Shown here in pieces: positions 46,000-54,104 of a stretch of 64,000 nt of DNA. Source of the stretch: an uncultured Paracoccaceae bacterium (GTDB taxonomy: Bacteria > Pseudomonadota > Alphaproteobacteria > Rhodobacterales > Rhodobacteraceae); contig CANNCO010000001.1 in NCBI GenBank assembly GCA_947503175.1, forward strand, positions 62,001 through 126,000. The letters run 5' to 3'. A program made the translations under genes and the position numbers. How positions within the stretch are numbered: position 1 is the stretch's first letter; each line of letters begins with the position of its first letter. Below the pieces are notes generated by a model. That model saw only the letters and a program-made list of their open reading frames with translations, made no database searches and was not told the DNA's origin.

Positions 46000-46659
46000 A
46001 TGAGATCCTTTGACGAAATCCTGTCGATTGCAGCCGACCGGAAGGGCGGCACGGAGGTTGTTCTTGACGCCGTGCCCGCGATCCGGAGTGCCGACGCGCT
46101 TGCAGCGGTTCCGGATGACCGCTGGCTTTCGGCGATGGCGCGGGCCGTGTTCAACGCGGGCTTCAACTGGAAGGTCATCGAGGCGAAATGGCCGGGCTTC
46201 GAAGAGGCTTTTCACGGGTTCGACGTGGGCCGTACGGCAATGATGTCGGATGAAACGTTCGACGCGCTTCTGAAGGATACGCGTGTGGTGCGCAATGGCG
46301 CAAAGCTGCAATCGGTGCAGGCCAACGCGGTTTTCATCCAAGGCGTCGAAGGCGGGTTCGGGAGGCGCGTCGGCGACTGGCCGGCAGAGGATTTCGCGGG
46401 GCTTCTGGCCTGGCTTGGCAAGAACGGCTCGCGTCTTGGCGGTGCGACGTCGCAGTATTTCCTGCGGGGAATGGGCCGCGACGGGTTCATCCTGTCGAAC
46501 GATGTCGTGGCGCGGCTGATCGCGGAGGGCGTGGTGGACAAACCGCCCACGTCGAAAGGCGCGATGCGGGCGGTGCAGGAGGCATTCAACGCGTGGCGCG
46601 CGGAATCGGGCCTGCCCCTGACGGCGATCAGCCGGGTTCTGGCGCAAAGCATCGGCTGA
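46000..46659 (+). CDS. DNA-3-methyladenine glycosylase I (Tag)-like protein
   Basis: 219 residues with the helix-hairpin-helix glycosylase shape: AMARAVFNAGFNWKVIEAKWPGFEEAFHGFD contains the Phe-Asn-Trp base pocket and a Glu equivalent to the Tag catalytic Glu. Further segments are LLKDTRVVRNGAKLQSVQANA and LGGATSQYFLRGMGRDGFILSNDVVARL. It contains no cysteine at all and only one His, so the zinc site that ties the termini of E. coli Tag is absent. Function in alkylation repair is likely but not certain. Confidence 0.78.
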   Translation: MRSFDEILSIAADRKGGTEVVLDAVPAIRSADALAAVPDDRWLSAMARAVFNAGFNWKVIEAKWPGFEEAFHGFDVGRTAMMSDETFDALLKDTRVVRNGAKLQSVQANAVFIQGVEGGFGRRVGDWPAEDFAGLLAWLGKNGSRLGGATSQYFLRGMGRDGFILSNDVVARLIAEGVVDKPPTSKGAMRAVQEAFNAWRAESGLPLTAISRVLAQSIG

Positions 46660-46715
46660 GGCACAGGAGGCCCCGGCGCGGGGGCCGGGGCGTCGCTATT
46701 CGTGGTTCGTCTGGC

Positions 46716-47135
46716 CTAGAAAACGCCCGGCGTCGCAAAGACCGCATAGGCCATAATCAGAATGCAGATCCATCCGGCGGTGAAGATGATCGGCCGGAGG
46801 GGCAGGCCTGCCACCCCGGTGATCATTCCCGCCGCATGGGCGACGCGCAGCCAGAAGAAGGCAATCGCCGTCCAGTAGGTGAGCGCGGTGAACCCGTCCA
46901 TCCGGTCCAGTATCAGGACCAGAAGGGCAAATGGCAGAAGCTGTTCCAGAAGGTTCAGATGCGCCCGGTGCGCCCGGTGAACCCATGGCCGCAATTTGCT
47001 GAGATCGCCCGGACGGGTGAAGTTGTCGACCTCCTGCGGTTCGGTGTTGACGCCCACGATATAGGGGATCCAGAGCGAGGCGGCGAGGATCGCCAGACAG
47101 GTGAGGATGCCCAGTTCGGTTGGAAAATCGGTCAT
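46716..47135 (-). CDS. MAPEG-family membrane protein
   Basis: 139 residues with four helices: LGILTCLAILAASLWIPYIVG, LLEQLLPFALLVLILD, LTYWTAIAFFWLRVAHAAGMITG and PLRPIIFTAGWICILIMAYAVF. The central loop RAHRAHLNLLEQLLPF holds the conserved Arg-x-x-x-Asn-x-x-Glu pattern of MAPEG proteins (membrane glutathione transferases/eicosanoid enzymes). Bacterial members are of unknown substrate. The ATG at 47135 overlaps the stop of the regulator gene (TGATG), so the two are cotranslated. Confidence 0.78.
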   Translation of the reverse strand: MTDFPTELGILTCLAILAASLWIPYIVGVNTEPQEVDNFTRPGDLSKLRPWVHRAHRAHLNLLEQLLPFALLVLILDRMDGFTALTYWTAIAFFWLRVAHAAGMITGVAGLPLRPIIFTAGWICILIMAYAVFATPGVF

Positions 47136-47866
47136 CACGCCGCTCCTTTCAGGGCCTTGCCCGTTTCCAGATAGCTCTTGAGCGAGGATGCGAGACGCGC
47201 CCAGCCCTCGGCGAAGCCTTCCTGACCCTCGGCCATTTCATAATGTTCGATGGTCAGTTTGCAGGTCTCGCCCTGCGGTTCGATCAGATAGACATTGCGC
47301 GATGGCGGGGCTTCCGGACCCATGAACAAGGGCTCGAATGTCAGTTCCAGCCGCGATTTCGGATCGGAGGACAGAACCTTTTGCTTCAGCATCGGATTTC
47401 CGTCCGGCAGGATGAAGGTATAGACATTGCCGCTTTGTTCGACCGCGTTGCACATGAAGTGGTAGGCGGCCATTTCATCGGGGTCCTGAAGGGCCTCCCA
47501 CAGGGCGTCCTGGGTGCAACGGATGAAAGTCTGCATCATGAAGTCGGGTTTAGCCATGTGATATCTTTCCAATCGTGATTTGAGCTGGGACAGCGCCGCG
47601 ACCTGGGGTTGCAGGAAGGGGGCGACCCAGCGGTCGATGACCTCCTGCAACGGGACCGGGTTCAGGTAGTGGTATTTGAACCGCCCCTCCTTTCGGGTGA
47701 CGACGAGATGGGCGTCTTCGAGAACCTTCAGGTGCTTCATGACACCGAAGCGCGTCATGTCGAACTGGGCCTCCAGTTCGGACAGTGACTGGCCGGCCTT
47801 GTGGCGCAGACTGTCCATCAGACTGCGGCGGGCCGGGTCGTTGAGGGCTTTGAAGATCGTATCCAT
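47135..47866 (-). CDS. ArsR-type HTH fused to SRPBCC (AHSA1) domain
   Basis: 243 residues from ATG 47866. Residues about 1-85 are a winged helix of the ArsR family (IFKALNDPARRSLMDSLRH, LSELEAQFDMTRFGVMKHLKVLEDAHLVVTRKEGRFKYHYLNP). Residues about 105-235 are a START/SRPBCC ligand-binding fold (QTFIRCTQDALWEALQDPDEMAAYHF, RLELTFEPLF). No Cys-based metal site of classic ArsR is seen, so the ligand is probably an organic molecule bound by the SRPBCC pocket. It likely regulates itself and the MAPEG gene. Confidence 0.84.
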   Translation of the reverse strand: MDTIFKALNDPARRSLMDSLRHKAGQSLSELEAQFDMTRFGVMKHLKVLEDAHLVVTRKEGRFKYHYLNPVPLQEVIDRWVAPFLQPQVAALSQLKSRLERYHMAKPDFMMQTFIRCTQDALWEALQDPDEMAAYHFMCNAVEQSGNVYTFILPDGNPMLKQKVLSSDPKSRLELTFEPLFMGPEAPPSRNVYLIEPQGETCKLTIEHYEMAEGQEGFAEGWARLASSLKSYLETGKALKGAA

Positions 47867-47971
47867 GGATCGTGTATAGGTGAGTAATGAGTCACGTGAC
47901 AATAGGGTAACTTACAAGATCGGTTGGTTTGGCGCTAAATCCATGGCATGACAGGGAAAAAGGAGGATCGT

Positions 47972-48721
47972 ATGACCGAGCCAAGCAGCCTCGAAACGCC
48001 CGAAGGACGGCGAATCGCCTATCACCGGACAGAGGGGGCGGGGCCCGGCGTCGTGTTTCTGGGCGGCTTCCGGTCGGACATGGACGGGACCAAGGCGCTG
48101 TATCTTGAAGACTGGGCGAAGGCGCGGGGGCAGGCGTTCCTGCGGTTCGATTACTCCGGGCATGGCACGTCGTCGGGGGCGTTTCTGGATGGCAGCATCG
48201 GCGACTGGGCGGCGGATGCCCGGGCGGCGGTCGGGACGCTGACCGAGGGGCCTCAGGTTCTGGTGGGATCGTCCATGGGTGGCTGGATCTCGCTGCTGAT
48301 CGCGCGGGAGATGCCGGAGCGCCTGGCCGGGCTGGTGACCGTTGCCGCCGCACCGGATTTCACCGAGGACAGCATGTGGGCCGATGCGACCGAGGCGCAG
48401 CGGGCCGAGTTGATGGAGACGGGGCAGATCGCACTGCCGTCGGACTATTCGGATGAACCGTACATCATCACGCGGCGGCTGATCGAAGAGGGGCGGGCGC
48501 AATTGGTGTTGCGGGACCCGCTGTCTTTGCCGTTCCCGGTGCGGATGTTGCAGGGAACGGATGATGCGGATGTGGAGATGTCGGTGGCGTTGCGGCTGTT
48601 GGACCATGCCGGGGGCGACGACATTCGGCTGACTCTGGTGAAGGGGGCCGACCACCGGTTTTCCAGCCCAAACTGCCTGGCGCTGATCGCACGGGCTGTG
48701 GAGGAGGTGCTGAGCCGATAA
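47972..48721 (+). CDS. Alpha/beta hydrolase (ABHD10-like)
   Basis: 249 residues from ATG 47972, preceded by GGAGGATCGT; an ATG at 47948 lacks a ribosome site. Nucleophile elbow VGSSMGGW, oxyanion region [14 protein letters not shown], acid in [11 protein letters not shown] and the catalytic His in KGADHRFS. The layout matches depalmitoylase/thioesterase-like hydrolases. It ends exactly where the first candidate LacI operator begins, so it is probably outside the catabolic operon. Confidence 0.8.
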   Translation: MTEPSSLETPEGRRIAYHRTEGAGPGVVFLGGFRSDMDGTKALYLEDWAKARGQAFLRFDYSGHGTSSGAFLDGSIGDWAADARAAVGTLTEGPQVLVGSSMGGWISLLIAREMPERLAGLVTVAAAPDFTEDSMWADATEAQRAELMETGQIALPSDYSDEPYIITRRLIEEGRAQLVLRDPLSLPFPVRMLQGTDDADVEMSVALRLLDHAGGDDIRLTLVKGADHRFSSPNCLALIARAVEEVLSR

Positions 48722-48722
48722 A

Positions 48723-48738
48723 TTGCATTCGTATGCAA
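48723..48738. promoter_or_regulatory. Candidate LacI-family operator O1, upstream of the hisD-like gene
   Basis: TTGCATTCGTATGCAA is a perfect 6-bp inverted repeat with a 4-nt spacer and central CG, typical of LacI/GalR operators. A close relative occurs at 52300. It lies 88 bp before the first gene of the catabolic cluster. Confidence 0.55.
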
Positions 48739-48825
48739 AAATCGCTTGAGCCTGCCTTTGGCCGCCCTATGCTGATGCGCGACCGGGGGTGGGTCTTGCC
48801 CCTGACATCCATGGGAGCGAGGCAT

Positions 48826-50151
48826 ATGGCGGAGTATCTGAAGCGCGGCAAACCAGCCGAGGAGCGGGCGGCGGATGACGCCAAGGTGCGGGCGACGGTC
48901 GAGGGCATCCTTGCCGATATCGAGGCGCGGGGCGATGCGGCGGTGCGCGCGCTGTCGGAGAAGTTCGACAAGTACACACCCGGCGCATTCCTTCTGACCC
49001 GGTCCGAGATCGATGCGGCGAAGGCCAGGGTTTCGGATCGCGAGATGGCAGATGTAAGGTTCGCGCAGGATCAGATCCGGCGGTTCGCGCAGGCGCAGCG
49101 GGACTCGATGGTGGATATCGAGGTGGAGACCCTGCCGGGCGTGATCCTTGGGCATCGGAACATTCCCGTGAACTCGGTGGGCTGTTATGTGCCGGGTGGC
49201 AAGTTCCCGATGGTGGCGAGCGCACATATGTCGGTGCTGACGGCGAAGGTGGCGGGTGTGAAGCGCATCGTGGCCTCGGCGCCGCCGGTGGACGGCGCGC
49301 CGCATCCGGCGATTGTCGCGGCGATGGATGAGGGTGGGGCGGATGAGATCCTTGTCCTTGGCGGTGTGCAGGCGGTGGGCGCGATGGCGCTGGGCACAAA
49401 TAGCCTGAAACCCGTCGATATGCTGGTGGGGCCGGGCAACGCCTTTGTGGCCGAGGCCAAGCGGCAGTTGTTCGGGCGCGTGGGGATCGACCTGTTTGCC
49501 GGGCCGACGGAGACCTGCGTGATTGCCGACGACACGGTGGATGGCGAGATGTGCGCGACCGACCTGCTGGGTCAGGCGGAGCATGGGTATAACAGCCCGG
49601 CGGTGCTGATCACCAACTCGCGTACGCTCGCGGAGGACACGCTTGCGGAGATCAGCCGAATCTTGGGTATTTTGCCCACGGCCGAGACGGCGCGGGTGAG
49701 TTGGGAGGACTATGGCGAGGTAATCCTGTGCGCTGATCATGATGAGATGCTGGCGGTAAGCGAGGAGATCGCGAGCGAGCATGTGCAGGTGATGACGGAT
49801 CGGGACGACTGGTTCCTCGACAATATGACCAGCTATGGCGCGCTGTTCCTTGGACCGCGTACGAACGTGGCCAATGGCGACAAGGTGATCGGGACCAACC
49901 ACACGCTGCCGACGAAGAAGGCGGGGCGGTATACCGGCGGGCTTTGGGTGGGGAAATTCCTGAAAACCCACAGCTATCAGAAGGTCGTGACGGATGAGGC
50001 GGCGACGCTGGTGGGCGAGTATGGCTCGCGGCTGTGCATGCTAGAGGGCTTCGTGGGCCATGCGGAGCAGTGCAATGTGCGGGTCCGGCGATATGGCGGG
50101 ATCAATGTGCCCTATGGCGCGGGCGCGCCCTATCGGGATGCTGCCGAGTGA
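48826..50151 (+). CDS. HisD-family dehydrogenase, HpsN (sulfopropanediol dehydrogenase)-like
   Basis: 441 residues from ATG 48826 (GAGCGAGG upstream). Hallmarks of the histidinol dehydrogenase fold: [83 protein letters not shown] with the zinc Gln/His, and [20 protein letters not shown]. The start motif [15 protein letters not shown] is that of the non-histidine branch containing HpsN. It is not next to his genes, so a hydroxyacid or diol substrate is more likely than histidinol. First gene of the LacI-controlled cluster. Confidence 0.85.
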   Translation: MAEYLKRGKPAEERAADDAKVRATVEGILADIEARGDAAVRALSEKFDKYTPGAFLLTRSEIDAAKARVSDREMADVRFAQDQIRRFAQAQRDSMVDIEVETLPGVILGHRNIPVNSVGCYVPGGKFPMVASAHMSVLTAKVAGVKRIVASAPPVDGAPHPAIVAAMDEGGADEILVLGGVQAVGAMALGTNSLKPVDMLVGPGNAFVAEAKRQLFGRVGIDLFAGPTETCVIADDTVDGEMCATDLLGQAEHGYNSPAVLITNSRTLAEDTLAEISRILGILPTAETARVSWEDYGEVILCADHDEMLAVSEEIASEHVQVMTDRDDWFLDNMTSYGALFLGPRTNVANGDKVIGTNHTLPTKKAGRYTGGLWVGKFLKTHSYQKVVTDEAATLVGEYGSRLCMLEGFVGHAEQCNVRVRRYGGINVPYGAGAPYRDAAE

Positions 50152-50218
50152 CGGTTGAGAGGGGTGGGGCCAGCCTGTCTCGCCTCCGCGTGACATGGAA
50201 CGCAAGGAGGGCCTGCCG

Positions 50219-51193
50219 GTGACATCGGAGGAGGCGAAGCGCGCGGTGTCTGCGTTGTCGGTGATGCAAGGCTGTGATGCCGGGGAGGCGCGGGCTGCGC
50301 TGGATGCCGTGTTGACGCCCGATGCCGAGGTTTGGATGGCGCATCCGTGGAACCGGATGGACGGGCCGGGGGCGTTGTTCGGCGGTGCCGTTGCGCCGCT
50401 TTTTGCCGCGATGCCCGATCTGGAGCGGCGGGAGACGATCCGGATGGCAGGTCGGGATGCGGGTGGCGCCATGTGGGTTGGGGTCTGCGGGGCCTATGTG
50501 GGGACGTTCGAAGCGCCGATTCTGGGGATACCGCCGACCGGGCGGGCGGCATCGATGCGGTATCATGAGTTCATTCGGATCGAGGACGGGCGGGCCGTCG
50601 AGATGCAGGCCCTGTGGGACATTCCCGAACTGATGATGCAGGCGGGTGTCTGGCCCATGGTGCCGTCTTTGGGGCGCGAGTGGCATGTGCCGGGGCCGAT
50701 GACGCAGGATGGTCTGACTGTTTCGGGAGATGGCGCGCGGGCGCTGAGGATTGTCGCGGATATGCTGGCGCATCTGGGTAAGAGCCCGGAGGGTGAGGCG
50801 GCGATGCGGCTGGATGCGTTCTGGCACCCCCGCTGCGCGTGGTATGGCCCGTCGGGGATCGGGACGGCGCGGGGCATCCGCGGGTTTCGGCGGCATCACC
50901 AGGTCCCGTTTCTGAACGGCATGCCGGACCGGGCGAGCGGCGTCGATGGCGGGCATCTGTTCGGCGAGGGCGGTTATGTCGGTTACACCAGCTTTCAGGG
51001 CATGCGGATGACGCTGTCGGGCGGCGGCTGGCTGGGCCTGCCGGGGGCGGGTCAGCCTCTGTCCATGCGGAGCCTCGATTTCTGGCGGGTCGAGGGTGAT
51101 CTGATCCGTGAAAACTGGGTGCTGGTGGACCTGTTGCATGTATATGATCAGTTGGGTGTCGATGTGTTCGCGCGGATGCGGGAGATGATGTGA
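50219..51193 (+). CDS. Tandem SnoaL/NTF2-fold protein 1
   Basis: 324 residues from GTG 50219, which is preceded by AAGGAGG at the ideal distance; an ATG at 50195 has no ribosome site. Two SnoaL-like (nuclear transport factor 2 fold) halves are visible: PDAEVWMAHPWNRMDGPGALFGGAVAPLFAAMPDLE with YHEFIRIEDGRAVEMQALWDIPELM, then FWHPRCAWYGPSGIGTARGIRGFRRHHQVPFLNGMPD with LDFWRVEGDLIRENWVLVDLLHV. Such folds act as ester cyclases, dehydratases or hydrolases. A second related protein lies at 54101. Confidence 0.72.
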   Translation: MTSEEAKRAVSALSVMQGCDAGEARAALDAVLTPDAEVWMAHPWNRMDGPGALFGGAVAPLFAAMPDLERRETIRMAGRDAGGAMWVGVCGAYVGTFEAPILGIPPTGRAASMRYHEFIRIEDGRAVEMQALWDIPELMMQAGVWPMVPSLGREWHVPGPMTQDGLTVSGDGARALRIVADMLAHLGKSPEGEAAMRLDAFWHPRCAWYGPSGIGTARGIRGFRRHHQVPFLNGMPDRASGVDGGHLFGEGGYVGYTSFQGMRMTLSGGGWLGLPGAGQPLSMRSLDFWRVEGDLIRENWVLVDLLHVYDQLGVDVFARMREMM

Positions 51194-51621
51194 TGGAACA
51201 GCGGGTCAGTCTGATTACCCTTGGTGTGGCGGATATGGAGCGGGCGGCGGCGTTCTATGAGGCGCTGGGCTGGACCCGGGTGGATAGCCCGGATGGCGTG
51301 ATCGGGTTCGATCTGATCGGGCAGACGCTTGGGCTTTATCCCCGGGCGGCGCTGGCCGAGGATATCGGCGTTGAGGATACGGGCGCGCCGGGGTTTGCCG
51401 GGACTACGCTGGCCCATAACGTGCGTGAGAAGGAAGAGGTCGCGCCGCTCTTGAGCCGTGTGGAGGCCGCGGGCGGGCGGATATTGAAGCCTGCGCAGGA
51501 TGTCTTCTGGGGCGGGTATCACGGGTATTTCGCCGATCCGGACGGCCATGTCTGGGAGGTGGCGTGGAACCCGTTTTCGCCGCTTGGCCCCGATGGCGCG
51601 TTTCAGTGGAACGGGGCGTGA
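51193..51621 (+). CDS. VOC-family (glyoxalase/dioxygenase superfamily) protein
   Basis: 142 residues. VSLITLGVADMERAAAFYEALGWTRVDS and the second half GGYHGYFADPDGHVWEVAWNPF form the usual paired VOC modules. The ATG at 51193 shares a base with the preceding stop (TGATG). Reaction unknown; VOC members include lyases, epimerases and dioxygenases. Confidence 0.8.
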   Translation: MEQRVSLITLGVADMERAAAFYEALGWTRVDSPDGVIGFDLIGQTLGLYPRAALAEDIGVEDTGAPGFAGTTLAHNVREKEEVAPLLSRVEAAGGRILKPAQDVFWGGYHGYFADPDGHVWEVAWNPFSPLGPDGAFQWNGA

Positions 51622-52259
51622 GGACGCCCGGCACCTATACGGCGCTGGAGGATTTCGGGCGGGTGCGCCTGTCGAAGTATTTCTACATGCGGAATTTCCT
51701 CTATTCCGAGATCGGCAATTTCCACGGGGTGCCGAACCTGCCGGAGGATCCCGATCTGGCGATTGCGGCGGGGCGGCGGTTGGCGGAAGACTTGCTGGAC
51801 CCGCTACACGAGACCTTCGGGGCGGTGGCGATCCGGTCGGGTTATCGCAGCCCGGCGCTGAACCATTTCGGGGCGACCGAGGTGCGGCCTCAGAAGTGTT
51901 CGGCCAACGACAAGAACCGGGCTGGCCATATCTGGGACCGGCGGGATGCGGCGGGGCGGATGGGGGCCTGTGTGAGCGTGGCGGTCCCGTGGTTCGCGGA
52001 TCGGTATGAAGCGGGGCGGGATTGGCGGGATCTGGCGTGGTGGCTGTACGATCATCTGACCTTTCACGAGGTGTATTTCTTTCCCAAACTCGCGGCATTC
52101 AATCTGACATGGCGCGAGGAGCCGCAGCGGCGTATCCTGAGCTACATCGCGCCCAAGGGAACGCTTCTGGCCGCCGGAGCCGAGCCGGGGGAAAGCGTCG
52201 AGGACCGGCGGGCGCGCTATGCGGGTTTCCCGCCTTTTCGGGGGATATCGATGCCGTAA
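51618..52259 (+). CDS. Peptidase M15-like fold protein with altered active site
   Basis: 213 residues from GTG 51618 overlapping the VOC stop by 4 nt. Residues 10-95 resemble peptidase M15_3 (SKYFYMRNFLYSEIGNFHGVPNLP, ALNHFG after VAIRSGYRSPALN). The expected zinc motif S-x-H-x-x-G-x-A-x-D is replaced by AGHIWDRRDAAGRMG and the downstream His region is WWLYDHLTFHEVYFF. It lacks a signal peptide, so wall hydrolysis is unlikely. A non-canonical hydrolase or binding role within the catabolic operon is inference. Confidence 0.6.
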   Translation: MRTPGTYTALEDFGRVRLSKYFYMRNFLYSEIGNFHGVPNLPEDPDLAIAAGRRLAEDLLDPLHETFGAVAIRSGYRSPALNHFGATEVRPQKCSANDKNRAGHIWDRRDAAGRMGACVSVAVPWFADRYEAGRDWRDLAWWLYDHLTFHEVYFFPKLAAFNLTWREEPQRRILSYIAPKGTLLAAGAEPGESVEDRRARYAGFPPFRGISMP

Positions 52260-52299
52260 CAGGTGTCTCGACAGGGCGCAGGTGGCGGCGTAGAGTGAA

Positions 52300-52315
52300 T
52301 TGCACAGGTATGCAA
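52300..52315. promoter_or_regulatory. Candidate LacI-family operator O2, upstream of the SDR-lacI unit
   Basis: TTGCACAGGTATGCAA matches the site at 48723 in 12 of 16 positions and in both half sites except one base, with AAAAA following in both cases. It ends 11 bp before the SDR start, overlapping its ribosome binding region, so binding would repress the second unit. Confidence 0.55.
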
Positions 52316-52326
52316 AAAGGCGTTCG

Positions 52327-53088
52327 ATGGCTCTTCCCGTAACCCCGTCTTTCCGGCTGGATGGCCGACGCGCACTGGTGACAGGGGCGTCGCGGGGGAT
52401 CGGTCTGGCCTGTGCCGCGGCACTGGGCGAGGCGGGTGCGGATGTCGTGATGGCGGCGCGCGGGGCGGAGGCCTTGCAGGCGGCGGTCGAGGAGATGGCC
52501 CATGCAGGGCACCATGCCGCCGGGCTGGCGCTGGATGTGACCAATACGGATGCGGTGCGGGCGGCGGTGGCCGAACAGGGGCCGTTCGACATTCTGGTGA
52601 ATTCGGCCGGGATGGCGCGCCATTCGCCGGCGCTTGAGACGACGCCCGAGGACTTCGAGGACGTGTTCGCGGTGAACCTGCGGGCGGCCTATTTTCTGGC
52701 CGTCGAGGTGGCGCGGGGGATGAAGGAAAAGGGCGGCGGGTCGATCATCCAGATTTCCAGCCAGATGGGTCATGTGGGCGGGCTGGAGCGCGCGGTTTAC
52801 GCGGCGACGAAGCATGGCGTCGAGGGGATGACCAAATCGATGGCGATGGAGTGGGGCGGCGATAACATCCGCGTCAATACGATCTGCCCCACGTTCATCC
52901 GGACGCCGCTGACCGAAGCCACGTTCAACGATCCCGAGAAGGTCGACTGGATCATGTCTAAGATCAAGCTGGGCCGTGTGGGCGAGGTCGAGGACGTGAT
53001 GGGGGCGGTGGTGTATCTGGCGTCGGATGCGTCGTTACTGGTGACCGGTTCGTCCCTGTTGATCGACGGGGGCTGGACGGCGGGCTGA
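52327..53088 (+). CDS. SDR-family NAD(P)-dependent oxidoreductase
   Basis: 253 residues from ATG 52327. Cofactor motif ALVTGASRGIGLA, structural NSAGM, catalytic Ser in SIIQISSQMGHVG, and Y-x-x-x-K in AVYAATKHG. The typical C-terminal SLLIDGGWTAG is present. Classical SDRs of this type oxidise secondary alcohols; together with the HisD-like enzyme this suggests stepwise oxidation of a diol or sugar-like substrate. Overlaps lacI by 1 nt. Confidence 0.88.
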   Translation: MALPVTPSFRLDGRRALVTGASRGIGLACAAALGEAGADVVMAARGAEALQAAVEEMAHAGHHAAGLALDVTNTDAVRAAVAEQGPFDILVNSAGMARHSPALETTPEDFEDVFAVNLRAAYFLAVEVARGMKEKGGGSIIQISSQMGHVGGLERAVYAATKHGVEGMTKSMAMEWGGDNIRVNTICPTFIRTPLTEATFNDPEKVDWIMSKIKLGRVGEVEDVMGAVVYLASDASLLVTGSSLLIDGGWTAG

Positions 53089-54104
53089 TGGCGGAGCGCA
53101 AGGTGACATCGCTGGACGTGGCGGCGCTGGCCGGGGTCAGCCAGTCGGCGGTGAGCCGGGTGTTCACGCCCGGTGCGAGCGTGTCGAAGAAGATGGCGGC
53201 GCGGGTGCGGGATGCAGCGAACGAGTTGGGCTATCGCCCGAATGTTCTGGCACGGTCGCTGATCACCGGGCGATCGCGGATCATCGGGCTGGTGGTCGCC
53301 TATCTGGAGAACCCGTTTTACCCGGACGCGCTGGAGCGGTTTTCGACCGTGTTGCAGGGCGAGGGGTATCATATACTTGTTTTCATGACTTCGGGCGCGG
53401 GCGAGGGCGTGGACCGGGTGATCGAAGAACTGATGGATTATCAGGTGGATGGGATCATCACGGCGAGCGTGGGCATGTCGGACGATCTGGCCTCGCGCTG
53501 TTCGGCGGCGGGGATACCGGTGGTGCTGTTCAACCGGGGACAGGCGGACGACCGGCTGGCGCAGGTGACGTCGGATAACATCAGGGGCGGCAGGCGGATT
53601 GCCGAGTTTCTTGTCGCGGGCGGGCATAAGCGGATTGCCCATGTGGCGGGGTGGCAGGGATCGTCGACGGGGCGGGACCGGAAGGACGGGTTTCTCGCCG
53701 GGCTTGATGCCGCCGGGGTGATGCCGGTTTCGGTGGTCGAGGGCGAATACAGCCGCGAGGTCGCGGCGGAGGCGACGCGGGCGTTATGGGCCGAGCACAA
53801 GCCCGATGCGATTTTCGTGGGGAACGATCACATGGCGTTCGGAGTTATCGACGTACTGCGGCACGAGTTGGGGCTGAGTGTGCCGGGCGATGTGTCCGTC
53901 GTAGGCTATGACGATGTGCCGATGGCGGGATGGGCGGCATATGACCTGACGACCCTGCGCCAGCCGTCCGGGCAGATGGTGGCGCGGACGGTGGAAATGC
54001 TCTTGGAGCGGATCGGATCGCCGGATGTGGCGGCCCGGAAAGAGATGATCGAGGGGGATCTGATCCTGCGCGGATCGGCCCGTGTGCCGGAGGGCTGGAC
54101 ATGA
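53088..54104 (+). CDS. LacI-family transcriptional regulator
   Basis: 338 residues. N-terminal HTH: TSLDVAALAGVSQSAVSRVFTPGASVSKKMAARV, then hinge helix NVLARSLITGRSRIIGLVV and a periplasmic-binding-protein-like ligand domain (DAIFVGNDHMAFGVIDVL, VSVVGYDDVPMAGWAAYDLTTLRQP). Ligand is likely a small catabolite. It sits inside the cluster, with matching operators O1 and O2 in front of both transcription units. Confidence 0.92.
   Translation: MAERKVTSLDVAALAGVSQSAVSRVFTPGASVSKKMAARVRDAANELGYRPNVLARSLITGRSRIIGLVVAYLENPFYPDALERFSTVLQGEGYHILVFMTSGAGEGVDRVIEELMDYQVDGIITASVGMSDDLASRCSAAGIPVVLFNRGQADDRLAQVTSDNIRGGRRIAEFLVAGGHKRIAHVAGWQGSSTGRDRKDGFLAGLDAAGVMPVSVVEGEYSREVAAEATRALWAEHKPDAIFVGNDHMAFGVIDVLRHELGLSVPGDVSVVGYDDVPMAGWAAYDLTTLRQPSGQMVARTVEMLLERIGSPDVAARKEMIEGDLILRGSARVPEGWT

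Noticed and set aside
48445-49971. Long minus-strand open frame opposite the hisD-like gene
   Set aside because: The encoded chain is rich in His, Arg and Pro as expected for an antisense shadow; the plus-strand gene has clear family motifs.
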